NCBI RefSeq assembly: GCF_002081825.1
Contig: NZ_MUKU01000009.1
Location: 1-64,000 of the forward strand
DNA length: 64,000 nt
Direction: 5' to 3'
DNA from: Chromobacterium haemolyticum
GTDB lineage: Bacteria > Pseudomonadota > Gammaproteobacteria > Burkholderiales > Chromobacteriaceae
Shown here: in pieces, positions 54,588-63,254 of the stretch
Position numbering within the stretch: position 1 is the first letter of the stretch
Layout: each line of letters opens with the position of its first letter
Position numbers and translations under genes: made by a program
The notes under the pieces: generated by a model
What the model was told of the DNA's origin: nothing
Seen by the model: the letters and a program-made list of their open reading frames with translations, nothing else
The model's database searches: none

Positions 54588-54905
54588 TCAGCCTTTGCGC
54601 TGCACGATGCGCACGCCGATTTCATAGATGCGACCGCGCTGCACCTCGTTGCAGCGCTTCACCTCCACCACCGCCTCCAAGGGCTTGCCCGGCATGCCGC
54701 CCACGCCCGGGGCCAACACGATCACGGACAGACGCTCGCCAAACTGCGGCACAAAGGACGAGCGCAAGGCCATGCCGTCCACCGACAGATCCACGCACTC
54801 GCCGTAATGGGTTTCGCCGCTGATCAAAGAACGGATGCGGGCCTTGCAGCCCATGCTGATGCGGCGCCCGCGCCGTCGATCCCGGTAAGGATCAAACGGC
54901 GACAC
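54588..54905 (-). CDS. PilZ-domain protein
   Basis: This is a 105-residue single-domain PilZ protein starting at GTG. The cyclic di-GMP motifs are present: RDRRRGRR in the N-terminal RxxxR region and DLSVDGMALRS (about 39-49) as the DxSxxG motif. It overlaps the Nudix gene by 14 bases. It is a likely effector for the diguanylate cyclases encoded at 6.9 and 30.1 kb, though nothing ties it to either. Confidence 0.8.
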   Translation of the reverse strand: MSPFDPYRDRRRGRRISMGCKARIRSLISGETHYGECVDLSVDGMALRSSFVPQFGERLSVIVLAPGVGGMPGKPLEAVVEVKRCNEVQRGRIYEIGVRIVQRKG

Positions 54906-55449
54906 CCGGCATCCTCCCGGCCTGATGCGCCGCCAGCCAGTGCAGCCCCACGATGGACTTGCTGTCGCATATCTGCCCGCTCAGCGTCATCTCCATCGCC
55001 TGGGCCACCGGCACCGTCAGCACCTCCAGGAATTCGCCCTCGTCCAGCCGGCTGCCCTGCTGGCTCAGCCCTTCCGCCAGGTAATAGCTGATGCGCTCGT
55101 TGGAATAGCCAATGCACGGATAAGCGGTGCCCAGATACGTCCAGCGCTCCGCCGCGTAGCCGGTTTCCTCCAAGAGCTCCCGTCTTGCCGTGGCCGCCGG
55201 GACCTCGTCCGGATCTATCTTGCCGGCCGGAATCTCCACAAACTCGCGGCCGGCCGGGTAACGGTACTGGCGCTCCAGCACCAGCTTGCCGTCCGGCGTC
55301 AGCGCCAGCACCGCCACCGCGCCGGGGTGCAGAATGTACTCGCGCGTGGACGCCGCTCCGTCCGGCAGCGCCACCTCGTCTTTATGAACCTTGAGAAAAC
55401 CGCCCTGATACACCAGCTCCGACGACAACTGCTTTTCAACCAGATCCAC
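54892..55449 (-). CDS. Nudix hydrolase, ADP-ribose pyrophosphatase-like
   Basis: This is a protein of about 185 residues with a complete Nudix box spread over GKIDPDEVPAATARRELLEE followed by TGY (about 77-99). It resembles NudF-type ADP-ribose pyrophosphatases. Both possible starts are GTG (55449 or 55455); 55449 is preferred because AAGGGG is then at proper distance. The stop overlaps the PilZ gene. Confidence 0.88.
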   Translation of the reverse strand: MDLVEKQLSSELVYQGGFLKVHKDEVALPDGAASTREYILHPGAVAVLALTPDGKLVLERQYRYPAGREFVEIPAGKIDPDEVPAATARRELLEETGYAAERWTYLGTAYPCIGYSNERISYYLAEGLSQQGSRLDEGEFLEVLTVPVAQAMEMTLSGQICDSKSIVGLHWLAAHQAGRMPGVAV

Positions 55450-55458
55450 AATCACCCC

Positions 55459-56010
55459 TTAAAGTGTTCTGCAATGCCTGCTTTTCCAGGCGCTGATCAC
55501 CGCCCAGCGCCACAGCAGCCGCGTCAACGCGTAGCCGATCACGGCAAAGGTCAGGCCCAGCGCCGGCAACCCCACCAGCAAAGGCCAGCCCAGCTCCGCC
55601 AGCCAATTCAGGCAGGCGTGCCACCAATCCGGCAAGCTCATCCGGCCCCAATTGGGCGGCGGCGTCATTGTACCCGCAGCCGGATTGCCCAGTAAAAGCT
55701 TGCCATAAGCATAAGCCAGAAAGTACAGCGGCAATACGGTCAAAGGGTTAGTGTACAGCGTGAACAACACCGCCACCGGCAGATTCACCCGCATCAGCAA
55801 AGCCAGCGCCACCGCCGTCACCTTCTGCGTGGGGCCGGGCATCAGGCCGGCGAACAAACCCACCCCCACCCCCATCGCCACCTTGCGGCGGTTCAGCGAC
55901 CAATACGCCGGCCGGTCCAGGTAAGGCGCCAGCCGGCGCAGGCCCGGCTTTTGAAACCAATGGTGCCGGTAGGCAACCCATTTGCGTACCTTGCGTCTAA
56001 ACCAAGTCAT
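55459..56010 (-). CDS. DUF2062 membrane protein
   Basis: This 183-residue protein has a basic N-terminus (MTWFRRKVRKW) and about three or four membrane segments. The DUF2062 signature regions SLNRRKVAMGVGVGLFAGLMPG and LYTNPLTVLPLYFLAYAYG are clear. Function is unknown; family members are often next to lipid or DNA uptake genes. The Nudix gene follows closely. Confidence 0.85.
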   Translation of the reverse strand: MTWFRRKVRKWVAYRHHWFQKPGLRRLAPYLDRPAYWSLNRRKVAMGVGVGLFAGLMPGPTQKVTAVALALLMRVNLPVAVLFTLYTNPLTVLPLYFLAYAYGKLLLGNPAAGTMTPPPNWGRMSLPDWWHACLNWLAELGWPLLVGLPALGLTFAVIGYALTRLLWRWAVISAWKSRHCRTL

Positions 56011-56209
56011 CTGGAATTTTTTGATCCTTGTGCGCGCTCGTTGCCGTTAAACCACACTCGGCGACGGGGAAAACGCGAAAAGCTTGTCAAAGCCACGTCG
56101 ATAATTTAAACAAGCGTTTGAATTGTTGCCGCCCAAGCGCAGAGCGCACCCAACGCACGACAGACCTGGCCGGATAGACCAGGCCGCGCAAAACCAACCG
56201 GAGAGACCC

Positions 56210-57994
56210 ATGCCTGCATACCAAGCCCCGCTGCGGGATTTCGATTTCGTGCTCCACGAGCTGATCAAGGTACAGGACATCATCCCCACCCTGCCCGGCT
56301 ACGAAGAAGCCACCCAGGACATCTTCCGCTCCTACCTGGAAGCCGCCGCCCAGTTCTGTGAAAGCGAACTGGCGCCCCTGAACCGCCAGGGCGACGAAGA
56401 AGGCTGTCACTACGACAGCTCCACCAAATCCGTCACCACCCCGCCCGGCTTCAAGGAAGCCTACCAGCAATACTGTGAACTGGGCTTCCCCACGCTGGAC
56501 TGCGACCCGGCCTACGGCGGCCAGGGCATGCCCAAGGCGCTGAGCTTCCCCATCATGGAAATGCAGTGCTCCAGCAACGTGGCCTGGTCCATGTACCCCG
56601 GCCTGTCTCACGGCGCGTATTCTGCCATTCATGCCCACGGAACCGAAGCGCAAAAAGCAGCCTACCTGCCCAAACTGGTGGACGGCAGCTGGACCGGCAC
56701 CATGTGCCTGACCGAACCGCACTGCGGCACTGACCTGGGCCTGCTCAAAACCCGCGCCGAACCCAACGGCGACGGCAGCTACAGCATTACCGGCACCAAG
56801 ATTTTCATCTCCGCCGGTGAACATGATATGTCCGACAACATCATCCACCTGGTGCTGGCCCGCCTGCCGGACTCGCCCAAGGACGTGAAAGGCATCTCCC
56901 TGTTCATCGTGCCCAAGTTTCATGACGACGGCAGCCGCAACCCCGTGGCCTGCGGCAGCCTGGAACACAAGATGGGCATCAAGGCCAACGCCACCGCGGT
57001 GATCAACCTGGACGGCGCCAAGGGCTATCTGATTGGCGAAGTCAACAAAGGCCTGTCCTGCATGTTCACCATGATGAACGCCGCCCGCCTGGGCTGCGGC
57101 ATGCAAGGCCTGGGCATAGGCGAAGCCTCCTTCCAGGGCGCGCTGGCCTATGCGCGCGAACGCCTGCAAATGCGCTCGCTCTCCGGCGACAAATGCCCGG
57201 ACAAGCCGGCGGACCCCATCATCGTCCACCCGGACGTGCGCCGCATGCTGCTGACCCAGAAAGCCTACACCGAAGCCGGCCGCGCGCTGACCAGCTTGCT
57301 GGCGCTGCAACTGGACATAGAAGACAAACACCCGGACGCCGACGCCCGCCAGGACGCCGCCGACCTCGTGGCCCTGCTCACCCCGGTGGCCAAAGCCTTC
57401 ATGACCGACAACGGCTACGAAGCCGCCAACCTGGGCATGCAAGTGTTCGGCGGCCACGGCTACATCCGCGAATGGGGCATGGAACAACTGGTGCGCGACT
57501 GCCGCATCTCCCAGATCTACGAAGGCACCAACGGCATCCAGGCCATCGACCTCTTGGGCCGCAAAGTGCTGATGGACCAGGGCCAGAAGCTGCGCAAGTT
57601 CACCAAGCAGATCCACAAGTTCTGTCAGGCCAATGAAGGCAACGACAAGCTGGCCGACTACGTGGCCCCGCTGTCCAAGCTGCTGAAAGACGTGGGCGAA
57701 GTGACCATGGGCATCGGTATGGCCGGCATGCAGAACCGCGACGAAGCCGGCGCGGCCGCCACCGACTACCTGCGCCTGATCGGCCACCTCAGCTACGCCT
57801 GGCTGTGGGCGCAAATGGCGGAAGTGGCTCATTCCAAGCTGGGCGGCGGCGAAGACGGCTTCTACCAGGCCAAGATCCTGACCGGCCGCTTCTATATGAG
57901 CAAGCTGTTCCCGGAAGTGCACAGCCTGCTGGCCAAGCTCAAGGCCGGCGCCAAGCCCTTGATGGAATTGCAGGACGAGCACTTCGCGTTCTAA
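56210..57994 (+). CDS. Acyl-CoA dehydrogenase (long form with C-terminal domain)
   Basis: This is a 594-residue flavoenzyme of the long acyl-CoA dehydrogenase group that includes DmdC-like and FadE-like members. It has TMCLTEPHCGTDLGLL (about 165-180), the flavin loop GTKIFISAGEHD, the catalytic-glutamate region QIYEGTNGIQAIDLLGRK (about 435-452) and the extra helical C-terminal domain. The start at 56210 follows GGAGAGACCC. It is a single gene. The chain-length preference cannot be read from the sequence. Confidence 0.9.
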   Translation: MPAYQAPLRDFDFVLHELIKVQDIIPTLPGYEEATQDIFRSYLEAAAQFCESELAPLNRQGDEEGCHYDSSTKSVTTPPGFKEAYQQYCELGFPTLDCDPAYGGQGMPKALSFPIMEMQCSSNVAWSMYPGLSHGAYSAIHAHGTEAQKAAYLPKLVDGSWTGTMCLTEPHCGTDLGLLKTRAEPNGDGSYSITGTKIFISAGEHDMSDNIIHLVLARLPDSPKDVKGISLFIVPKFHDDGSRNPVACGSLEHKMGIKANATAVINLDGAKGYLIGEVNKGLSCMFTMMNAARLGCGMQGLGIGEASFQGALAYARERLQMRSLSGDKCPDKPADPIIVHPDVRRMLLTQKAYTEAGRALTSLLALQLDIEDKHPDADARQDAADLVALLTPVAKAFMTDNGYEAANLGMQVFGGHGYIREWGMEQLVRDCRISQIYEGTNGIQAIDLLGRKVLMDQGQKLRKFTKQIHKFCQANEGNDKLADYVAPLSKLLKDVGEVTMGIGMAGMQNRDEAGAAATDYLRLIGHLSYAWLWAQMAEVAHSKLGGGEDGFYQAKILTGRFYMSKLFPEVHSLLAKLKAGAKPLMELQDEHFAF

Positions 57995-58016
57995 ATCACT
58001 TACGATAGTGAAACAG

Positions 58017-58040
58017 AAACGGCCCCTAAGGGCCGTTTTT
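58017..58040. terminator. Terminator after the acyl-CoA dehydrogenase gene
   Basis: A 9-bp stem AAACGGCCC/GGGCCGTTT with a CTAA loop is followed by TT. It lies between two converging genes and probably works on both strands. Confidence 0.85.
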
Positions 58041-58059
58041 CATGGGCGAACCTCCCGCG

Positions 58060-58509
58060 CTAGCGGCCTCGTCCGCGCTTCTTGCGCCGCCGCTGCTGTT
58101 GCGCCTCCGCCAACTGCTCCAGGCACAGATAAAGCTGCTGCACCGCCTCCACATGCTGGGCCAGATCCACACGCTCCACCGCCAGGTTCAGCAGCATCTC
58201 CAGATAATTGAAGAAGCCCTTGCACAGGCCAATGCGGTAGCTCTTGTCGGCAAAGTCCATATCGCTGGCAATGCGGAACAACAGTCCGCGCGCCGCATGC
58301 TGACGGTTGTTCTTCAACAACTGCGCCATATGCGCGGCGTACTGGCGGCCAATGGCGCAGGCTTCGAAATAATCCTGAGGCTCCGCCGGCTGCCAGTAAT
58401 GCGGATAGGTGCGGCCCGGTACGCGGCGGACAAAGGGCAGACGGAGGTCTTTGGCTTCGCTGGAGGGGAAGCGGTAGCGGGAACGGCGGGGTTTTGAGAA
58501 ATCAGACAT
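58060..58509 (-). CDS. Hypothetical basic protein
   Basis: This is a 149-residue protein I do not recognise. It has a basic N-terminus (SKPRRSRYRFPSSEAKDLRL), a helical middle (DYFEACAIGRQYAAHMAQLL) and a strongly basic tail (QQQRRRKKRGRGR), suggestive of nucleic-acid binding. The start at 58509 has AAGAGG upstream; the longer frame is unlikely. GC content matches the core genome, so it is outside the following AT-rich island. Confidence 0.65.
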   Translation of the reverse strand: MSDFSKPRRSRYRFPSSEAKDLRLPFVRRVPGRTYPHYWQPAEPQDYFEACAIGRQYAAHMAQLLKNNRQHAARGLLFRIASDMDFADKSYRIGLCKGFFNYLEMLLNLAVERVDLAQHVEAVQQLYLCLEQLAEAQQQRRRKKRGRGR

Positions 58510-58963
58510 GGGCAACCTCTTGCTAGAAGTGCGTGAAAACCAGCGGCTGCCGGTTAGGCAGACGCAACGCAAGTTTGGAAAACGTGCTGAAAACAGCACC
58601 TCGCCTGCAGTCGATGGGTTCTCACGGCCCAGTGCCGGGATGAAACGGCACGGAAGGATTGTTGCTTAGAGAGGGACGGGGGTCAAGCTTTGGAGGCCGT
58701 TTTTGGGATCGTGTATTTGCGGAACTATCTACGCGCTACGCGCAGATGGAGAAGGGGCGGCTTCTCAGCCAAAGCAACCCTTCGTATGTCATCTGAAAGA
58801 TGGCTACTCTCACATTAAAAACAACCATATAAGCACCTGAAAACAAACAAATAATTCAATTTCCATGCAAATGTGTGACCTACTTGCACATTGCTACTTA
58901 AGGACACCTAGTTTGTAGCCTTGTAGCAACCTTTTAACCCACCAAAAAATCCTTATGCCATAA

Positions 58964-58992
58964 TTGCAATATGGATAAGTAGCATCTATCAA
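58964..58992 (+). promoter_or_regulatory. Candidate promoter of the two-gene island
   Basis: The -35 TTGCAA and -10 TATCAA are separated by 17 bases, 30 bases before the first gene. Two direct copies of TTGTAGC lie just upstream (58914-58928) and may be an operator. The whole 58680-59020 stretch is AT-rich and without other genes. Confidence 0.45.
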
Positions 58993-59022
58993 ATACATGT
59001 ACTGCATTAAAGGGAGAGTAAA

Positions 59023-60300
59023 ATGGATAGAAAGGTCGCAGCAGCACGCTGCCACGAGATTCAATTAGCAATTCGCGACAAGGAAGTCCCACGATTTGAA
59101 GGTATACCTGAAATCGGAATGGCAGTTCAACTGGCGCTGCATATCCGAGGACTCCCCCTGTTAGACTATGAGAAAGTGAAGCTCGTAGCGTCAACGATGC
59201 TGGGCATTCCCAGACTTTCAGTCGATCGGATAGTACGGTTGCTTGAAGAGGTTGAGTTTGTGCAGATCAACCAAGTTGGACAACGAATCGTATCCGTTCT
59301 CCCTATCGTCCCATTTTTCGAGGAATTGTATGATGGAATCGGAGAGTACGCGACGAACAACGCGGAGTTTGACGAATTTGAGCAGCTAACCTTAGAAATC
59401 GTGGACAGCTTGGCAGGCTCGCCACAAAACGTCGATGCTCTTGCCAGCAAGATTGGCGCGGAGAGAAAGGCTTTTGATTCCAGTATCGAAATCGGGGAAA
59501 AGGCGAACTTTCTAGTTTCACGCCGAGCACGAGCCAAAAGGATCCTGCTCAACCCAACCTACTTCTCCGAAAATGCAGAAGTCTTTGCTGATCATGTGGC
59601 TAACAGCGGTGCGACGAGCGTAAAACGAACCCTTGATCTTGTAAAGACAGCTCAAGGCTGGCCACTTTCGTTGATAGTCCGCACAGGTGAGATCAATGGT
59701 CAAAAGATCTCGGCCCAAGATGTGATGCTACTAAAGCGTTTAGCGGAGGATGGCATCGTCAAGCCTCCATCAGTCATCACGACCCACGCAGGGGAAAACC
59801 AGTTCATCTTCACACCGACCCCCCAGTCGATGAACATCTCCCCACTGCGACGTGATCTCTACGAAAAAGCCCTCGCTATAGTTTCATCGGTACGGCAGGG
59901 GCAGTTGTTACCGAACAAGTACAAGATTCGTTCGCCAGGGGCTGTGCTCTACAAATTGAAGACAGAACTACAATTAAGCCCGACTTCAGACTACGCAGAG
60001 CAATATCAAAACTTGGTCTTCATGCGAATCGCGAGTTTTGAGTTGCAGAAAAATGGTTTCCGCCAACTAAAGATCATAGATACACCGGAAAACCGTGAGG
60101 CATTAAACATAGCCTATGACCTAATACAAGGTGTTCAAGACACAACCCAAGTAGACAAAGAGGCAGTCACTGCAATGACTGGTACCCAAGAGTACATTGA
60201 GTCCATGATCAGCTCAAAGCAGATGCGTGAACGGAGTACCGTCAAATTGTCGGATGAGCATACGTTCGAAATCGAACAACTCATCTTGGAGGGATTTTAA
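59023..60300 (+). CDS. Uncharacterised multi-winged-helix protein, first gene of an AT-rich island
   Basis: This is a 425-residue soluble protein with no family I can name. Three segments look like winged helices: about 45-95 (GIPRLSVDRIVRLLEEVEFVQ), 118-180 (VDALASKIGAERKAFDSSI) and 228-272 (SAQDVMLLKRLAEDGIVK). The C-terminal 130 residues are mainly helical. No nuclease, ATPase or membrane motif is seen. GGGAGAG precedes the ATG. The stop is followed directly by the second gene, so the two are co-translated. Codon use and GC content differ sharply from the flanks, suggesting horizontal transfer. Confidence 0.75.
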   Translation: MDRKVAAARCHEIQLAIRDKEVPRFEGIPEIGMAVQLALHIRGLPLLDYEKVKLVASTMLGIPRLSVDRIVRLLEEVEFVQINQVGQRIVSVLPIVPFFEELYDGIGEYATNNAEFDEFEQLTLEIVDSLAGSPQNVDALASKIGAERKAFDSSIEIGEKANFLVSRRARAKRILLNPTYFSENAEVFADHVANSGATSVKRTLDLVKTAQGWPLSLIVRTGEINGQKISAQDVMLLKRLAEDGIVKPPSVITTHAGENQFIFTPTPQSMNISPLRRDLYEKALAIVSSVRQGQLLPNKYKIRSPGAVLYKLKTELQLSPTSDYAEQYQNLVFMRIASFELQKNGFRQLKIIDTPENREALNIAYDLIQGVQDTTQVDKEAVTAMTGTQEYIESMISSKQMRERSTVKLSDEHTFEIEQLILEGF

Positions 60301-61416
60301 TTGCTGAAAGACAGAGCACAAAAAGCAAGCGCTTTACGTTTGGCCATTAATAAACGCTGGTTGCCGCAGCTTGAGGTCGATGTCGAGCCAACACAACAAC
60401 TTGATAGGAACAAGTACCTACTCACTGACATTGATGTCCTTGCAGTCGCACAGTCACCAATGGGCGCACATATCAAATTTGTATTTGATTGCAAGAGCGG
60501 AGCTCGCGAGTCTGCTATCAGCCGAGCATTCTGGTTGCATGGCGTCATTGCGCGGACTCGGTCCACCCGCGGCTTCGTAGTGCTCAACGACCGTGTGATG
60601 ATCAGTAGAGATCATCGAATCAGTGCATCAGATTTAGGTGTTACATTACTTCGTGAATCTGAAATGGCACCGTTTGCAGCTGGGTTAGATGCAAGTATTG
60701 CACCGAATGACTCATCTGCCGCGAACATTGAGGCTTGGGAGGCATTCCTTGAAATCAAATCGAAATATTCCAACCTTGCAGAGTATCTAGAATTTAGCCG
60801 CTCAACATATTGGATGACGAAGAGCTCGGGCGATCAATGCCGCAAGCTAGTTGCTAAACTCCGTCGAATTCGAACAGAGCTTGATCCCGTCAAACGTGAA
60901 CATCAGGCCGTTTTCGGTGATGCGCTCTGCTTATTTCTGCATGCCCTCTCAGAGATGGCTGTTGATTTGTTTTTATTGCTCTTACGCCCGACATCTCACG
61001 AAGAATATACTGAGGCACTGTTGGCCGTACTTTACGGTGGATTCGAGAATTTAGAGGCGGCCCAGAAAATCCGTCGCATTTCAATTGGCGCAGATGAAGA
61101 TGATATAGTCAGTATCTTTCCAGACTTACCTCGCTTCGAACACTTAGTTCGAGAAATTGTACAGGCACCATTACAAGCACTTCCGGCTGCAATAATGGCA
61201 CGAGAATTGGCCTTCATAAATTTAATGGGCACTACCAAGACGCAGACGTCACATGAGATCACTGAAGAGCACCCATACGTATCAAAGTTTGTGATCTTGG
61301 CAACCACGTATCTAACAAAAGCTCTTCGCCTGCCCTCAGAGTTCGCGGATATCTATATTGGACAGATGTCAGAAATTCAAGCGGCGGTACTTGAAAAACA
61401 TTCGACAACCATATAA
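60301..61416 (+). CDS. PD-(D/E)XK-nuclease-like protein, second gene of the island
   Basis: This is a 371-residue protein starting at TTG, with GGAGGG eight bases upstream inside the end of the first gene. The N-terminal domain reads LLTDIDVLAV (40-49), then FVFDCKSG (60-67), which fits the D...(D/E)xK core of PD-(D/E)XK nucleases with D45, D63 and K65. A helix with AFWLHGV follows, as expected after the lysine strand. The C-terminal 230 residues are helical and unlike anything I recognise. The catalytic assignment is by pattern only. With its partner it makes a plausible nucleic-acid-targeting defence module. Confidence 0.7.
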   Translation: MLKDRAQKASALRLAINKRWLPQLEVDVEPTQQLDRNKYLLTDIDVLAVAQSPMGAHIKFVFDCKSGARESAISRAFWLHGVIARTRSTRGFVVLNDRVMISRDHRISASDLGVTLLRESEMAPFAAGLDASIAPNDSSAANIEAWEAFLEIKSKYSNLAEYLEFSRSTYWMTKSSGDQCRKLVAKLRRIRTELDPVKREHQAVFGDALCLFLHALSEMAVDLFLLLLRPTSHEEYTEALLAVLYGGFENLEAAQKIRRISIGADEDDIVSIFPDLPRFEHLVREIVQAPLQALPAAIMARELAFINLMGTTKTQTSHEITEEHPYVSKFVILATTYLTKALRLPSEFADIYIGQMSEIQAAVLEKHSTTI

Positions 61417-61680
61417 AGGCAATGCCATCAGGAGATGCATATCAGTCAGAATAACCATGTAATGTTAGAGCGGATTATAACTCGTACCTCACAATGTCAA
61501 TCACGCGAAATGACAGGGTGCAAGATAGCTCGATCTGGCATTTTTTCTCCTAGCCAGAATCGGTTAACAGGCAGGCTGTCTCAAACCAACTTCGACAATC
61601 AAGGCACAATTAATTGACTAGACACTTAGATTAGGAAGCCGAAATAGCTTTCCAAACTCATCATTAAAATGATGAAACTC
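61417..61680. other. 3' flank of the AT-rich island
   Basis: This is a 264-base AT-rich stretch without a convincing gene or terminator. Composition returns to core-genome GC at about 61680, where the MocR gene ends. No direct repeat, tRNA fragment or integrase marks the boundary. Confidence 0.5.
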
Positions 61681-63049
61681 CTATCCTCGCCCCGCCTCAA
61701 AAAACCCCAGCGCTCGCGCATCCCCTGCATAAGCGACATTGATCCGCAGCCAGTCATTATCCTCGCCGCCGGGCATGAAGCCGCTGCCCGGCGACAACAA
61801 GACTCCTCGCTTGGCGGCCTCCGCCTGCATCTCCTCAAAGCTGTGGCGGCCGGTGCGCGCCCAGACAAACATGCCGCCCTGCGGCTCGGCGAATACCTGC
61901 CAACCATTGGCTTCCAGCGTTTGCAACGTGGCGGCCATTTGCCGGTTCAGCCGCAGCCGCAGCCTTTGCGTCAGCTTGCGGTAAGCGCCGCTGGACAAGA
62001 GCTGGGCCGCCACGCATTCGGCAAAGCGCTGGGTGCCGATGCCGGTGTACATCTTGATATTAGCCAGCTGGCGGATCAGCTCCGGCTGGGCCAGCACATA
62101 GCCGACGCGCAACGAGCAGCTGAGGGTTTTGGAGAAGCTGGACAGATAGATCACCCGCCGCAGCGAATCCAGCGCCGCCAGGCGCACGCCGGGGTGGTTC
62201 TGGAAATCCGCGTAGATGTCGTCTTCCACAATCAGAAAATCGTGGGCCTCCGCCAGTTGCAGCAGGCGGTGCGCCACCGCCGGCGTCACACAGGTGCCGG
62301 TGGGGTTGTGGAACAGGCTGTTGATGAACAGGCATTTGGGCCGATGCCGGGCGAGGATGGCTTCCAGCGCCGCCAGGTCCGGCCCGTTGCCGGCACGCGG
62401 CACCGCCAGCATTTCTATACCGTGGAATTTCAGCAGGTTGAACAGATTGTAGTAGCCGGGGCTTTCCACCAGCACGGTGTCGCCGGGCTTGAGCAGCGCG
62501 CGCCAACAGGTCCAGCGCGTGGCTGCCGCCGTTGGTGGTAAGGATTTGCTCCTGCTCCACATGGATGTCGATCTGGCGCAGCCGCTGCTGCAGTTGTCGG
62601 CGCAAGGCCGGCAGGCCCAGCGGGGTACTGTAGTCGAACAGGTCCGACGGCTGGCAGCGGGTGATGTGGCGGATGGCGTAGCCCAGTTCTTCCTGGTCGC
62701 GCCAGCTATCCGGCACCCAGCCGCAACCCAGCTTCAGCTGCTCGCCGCTGTCGCTGAACTGGCCCCAGGCCGGCTCCATGGTTTCCCGCCATTCGCTTTC
62801 TTCGCGGCCCGGCGGCGCGGCCACGAAGAAGCCGGCGCCGTGGCGCGATTCCAGCAGGCCCAACGCCACCAGCCGGTCGTAGGCGTCGATCACGCAGGAT
62901 TGGCTGAGCTGCTGCTCCTTGGCCAGTTGGCGGATGGAGGGCAGCCGGGTGCCGGGGCGGACGCGGCTGCGCCGTATCCAGGCGCGCAATTGATCGGCGA
63001 TTTGCTGCGCCAGCGGCTGCCGGCTGGCGCGGTCGAGTTCTAGCCGCAT
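61681..63049 (-). pseudogene. MocR/PdxR-family regulator with a frameshift
   Basis: An N-terminal GntR winged helix (RPGTRLPSIRQLAKEQQLSQ region, about residues 30-75) joined to an aminotransferase-like domain is the MocR architecture. The frame is broken at a GC-dinucleotide run (62496-62503): upstream it reads HALDLLAR and then goes wrong, while downstream another frame resumes with LLKPGDTVLVESPGYYN. Adding one GC pair would restore a continuous protein of about 455 residues. The PLP lysine region SSFSKTL is intact in the second part. It could be a true mutation, a slippage switch or a sequencing error. It is divergent from an MFS exporter gene it probably controls. Confidence 0.8.
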
Positions 63050-63058
63050 GACGGGCTC

Positions 63059-63085
63059 ACTGTTTGCTAATAACGAGCAAACAGT
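63059..63085. promoter_or_regulatory. Inverted repeat operator near the MocR start
   Basis: ACTGTTTGCT-aataacg-AGCAAACAGT is a perfect 10-bp inverted repeat ten bases upstream of the MocR start codon. It shares the ACTGTT unit with the three direct repeats nearer the MFS gene. Confidence 0.65.
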
Positions 63086-63192
63086 TAAGCGCAAATGACT
63101 GTCGCTGTCACTTGTTGTCGTCATAGGTCGGCCGGATAGTGGTGTGCCGCGCGGCCCGCCGCGCTCTCCTCATCGCCAGGCCATAGCTTATG

Positions 63193-63219
63193 ACTGTTCC
63201 ACTGTTTACCCCCACTGTT
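63193..63219 (+). promoter_or_regulatory. Three direct ACTGTT repeats before the MFS gene
   Basis: ACTGTT occurs at 63193, 63201 and 63214, within 65 bases of the MFS start. Direct repeats are typical for MocR-type regulators. Together with the inverted repeat at 63059 they suggest control of both divergent genes. Confidence 0.55.
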
Positions 63220-63254
63220 CGCTCCGCCGCCTCCCTGTTATTCCCGGAGGCCGC

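Noticed and set aside
56087-57982. A 631-residue minus-strand frame opposite the acyl-CoA dehydrogenase gene
   Set aside because: It is His/Gly/Val-rich shadow coding without recognisable motifs; the plus-strand gene has full catalytic motifs.
58680-61680. An integrative element with attachment sites around the AT-rich island
   Set aside because: No integrase, tRNA overlap or flanking direct repeat could be found, so only an AT-rich island is claimed.
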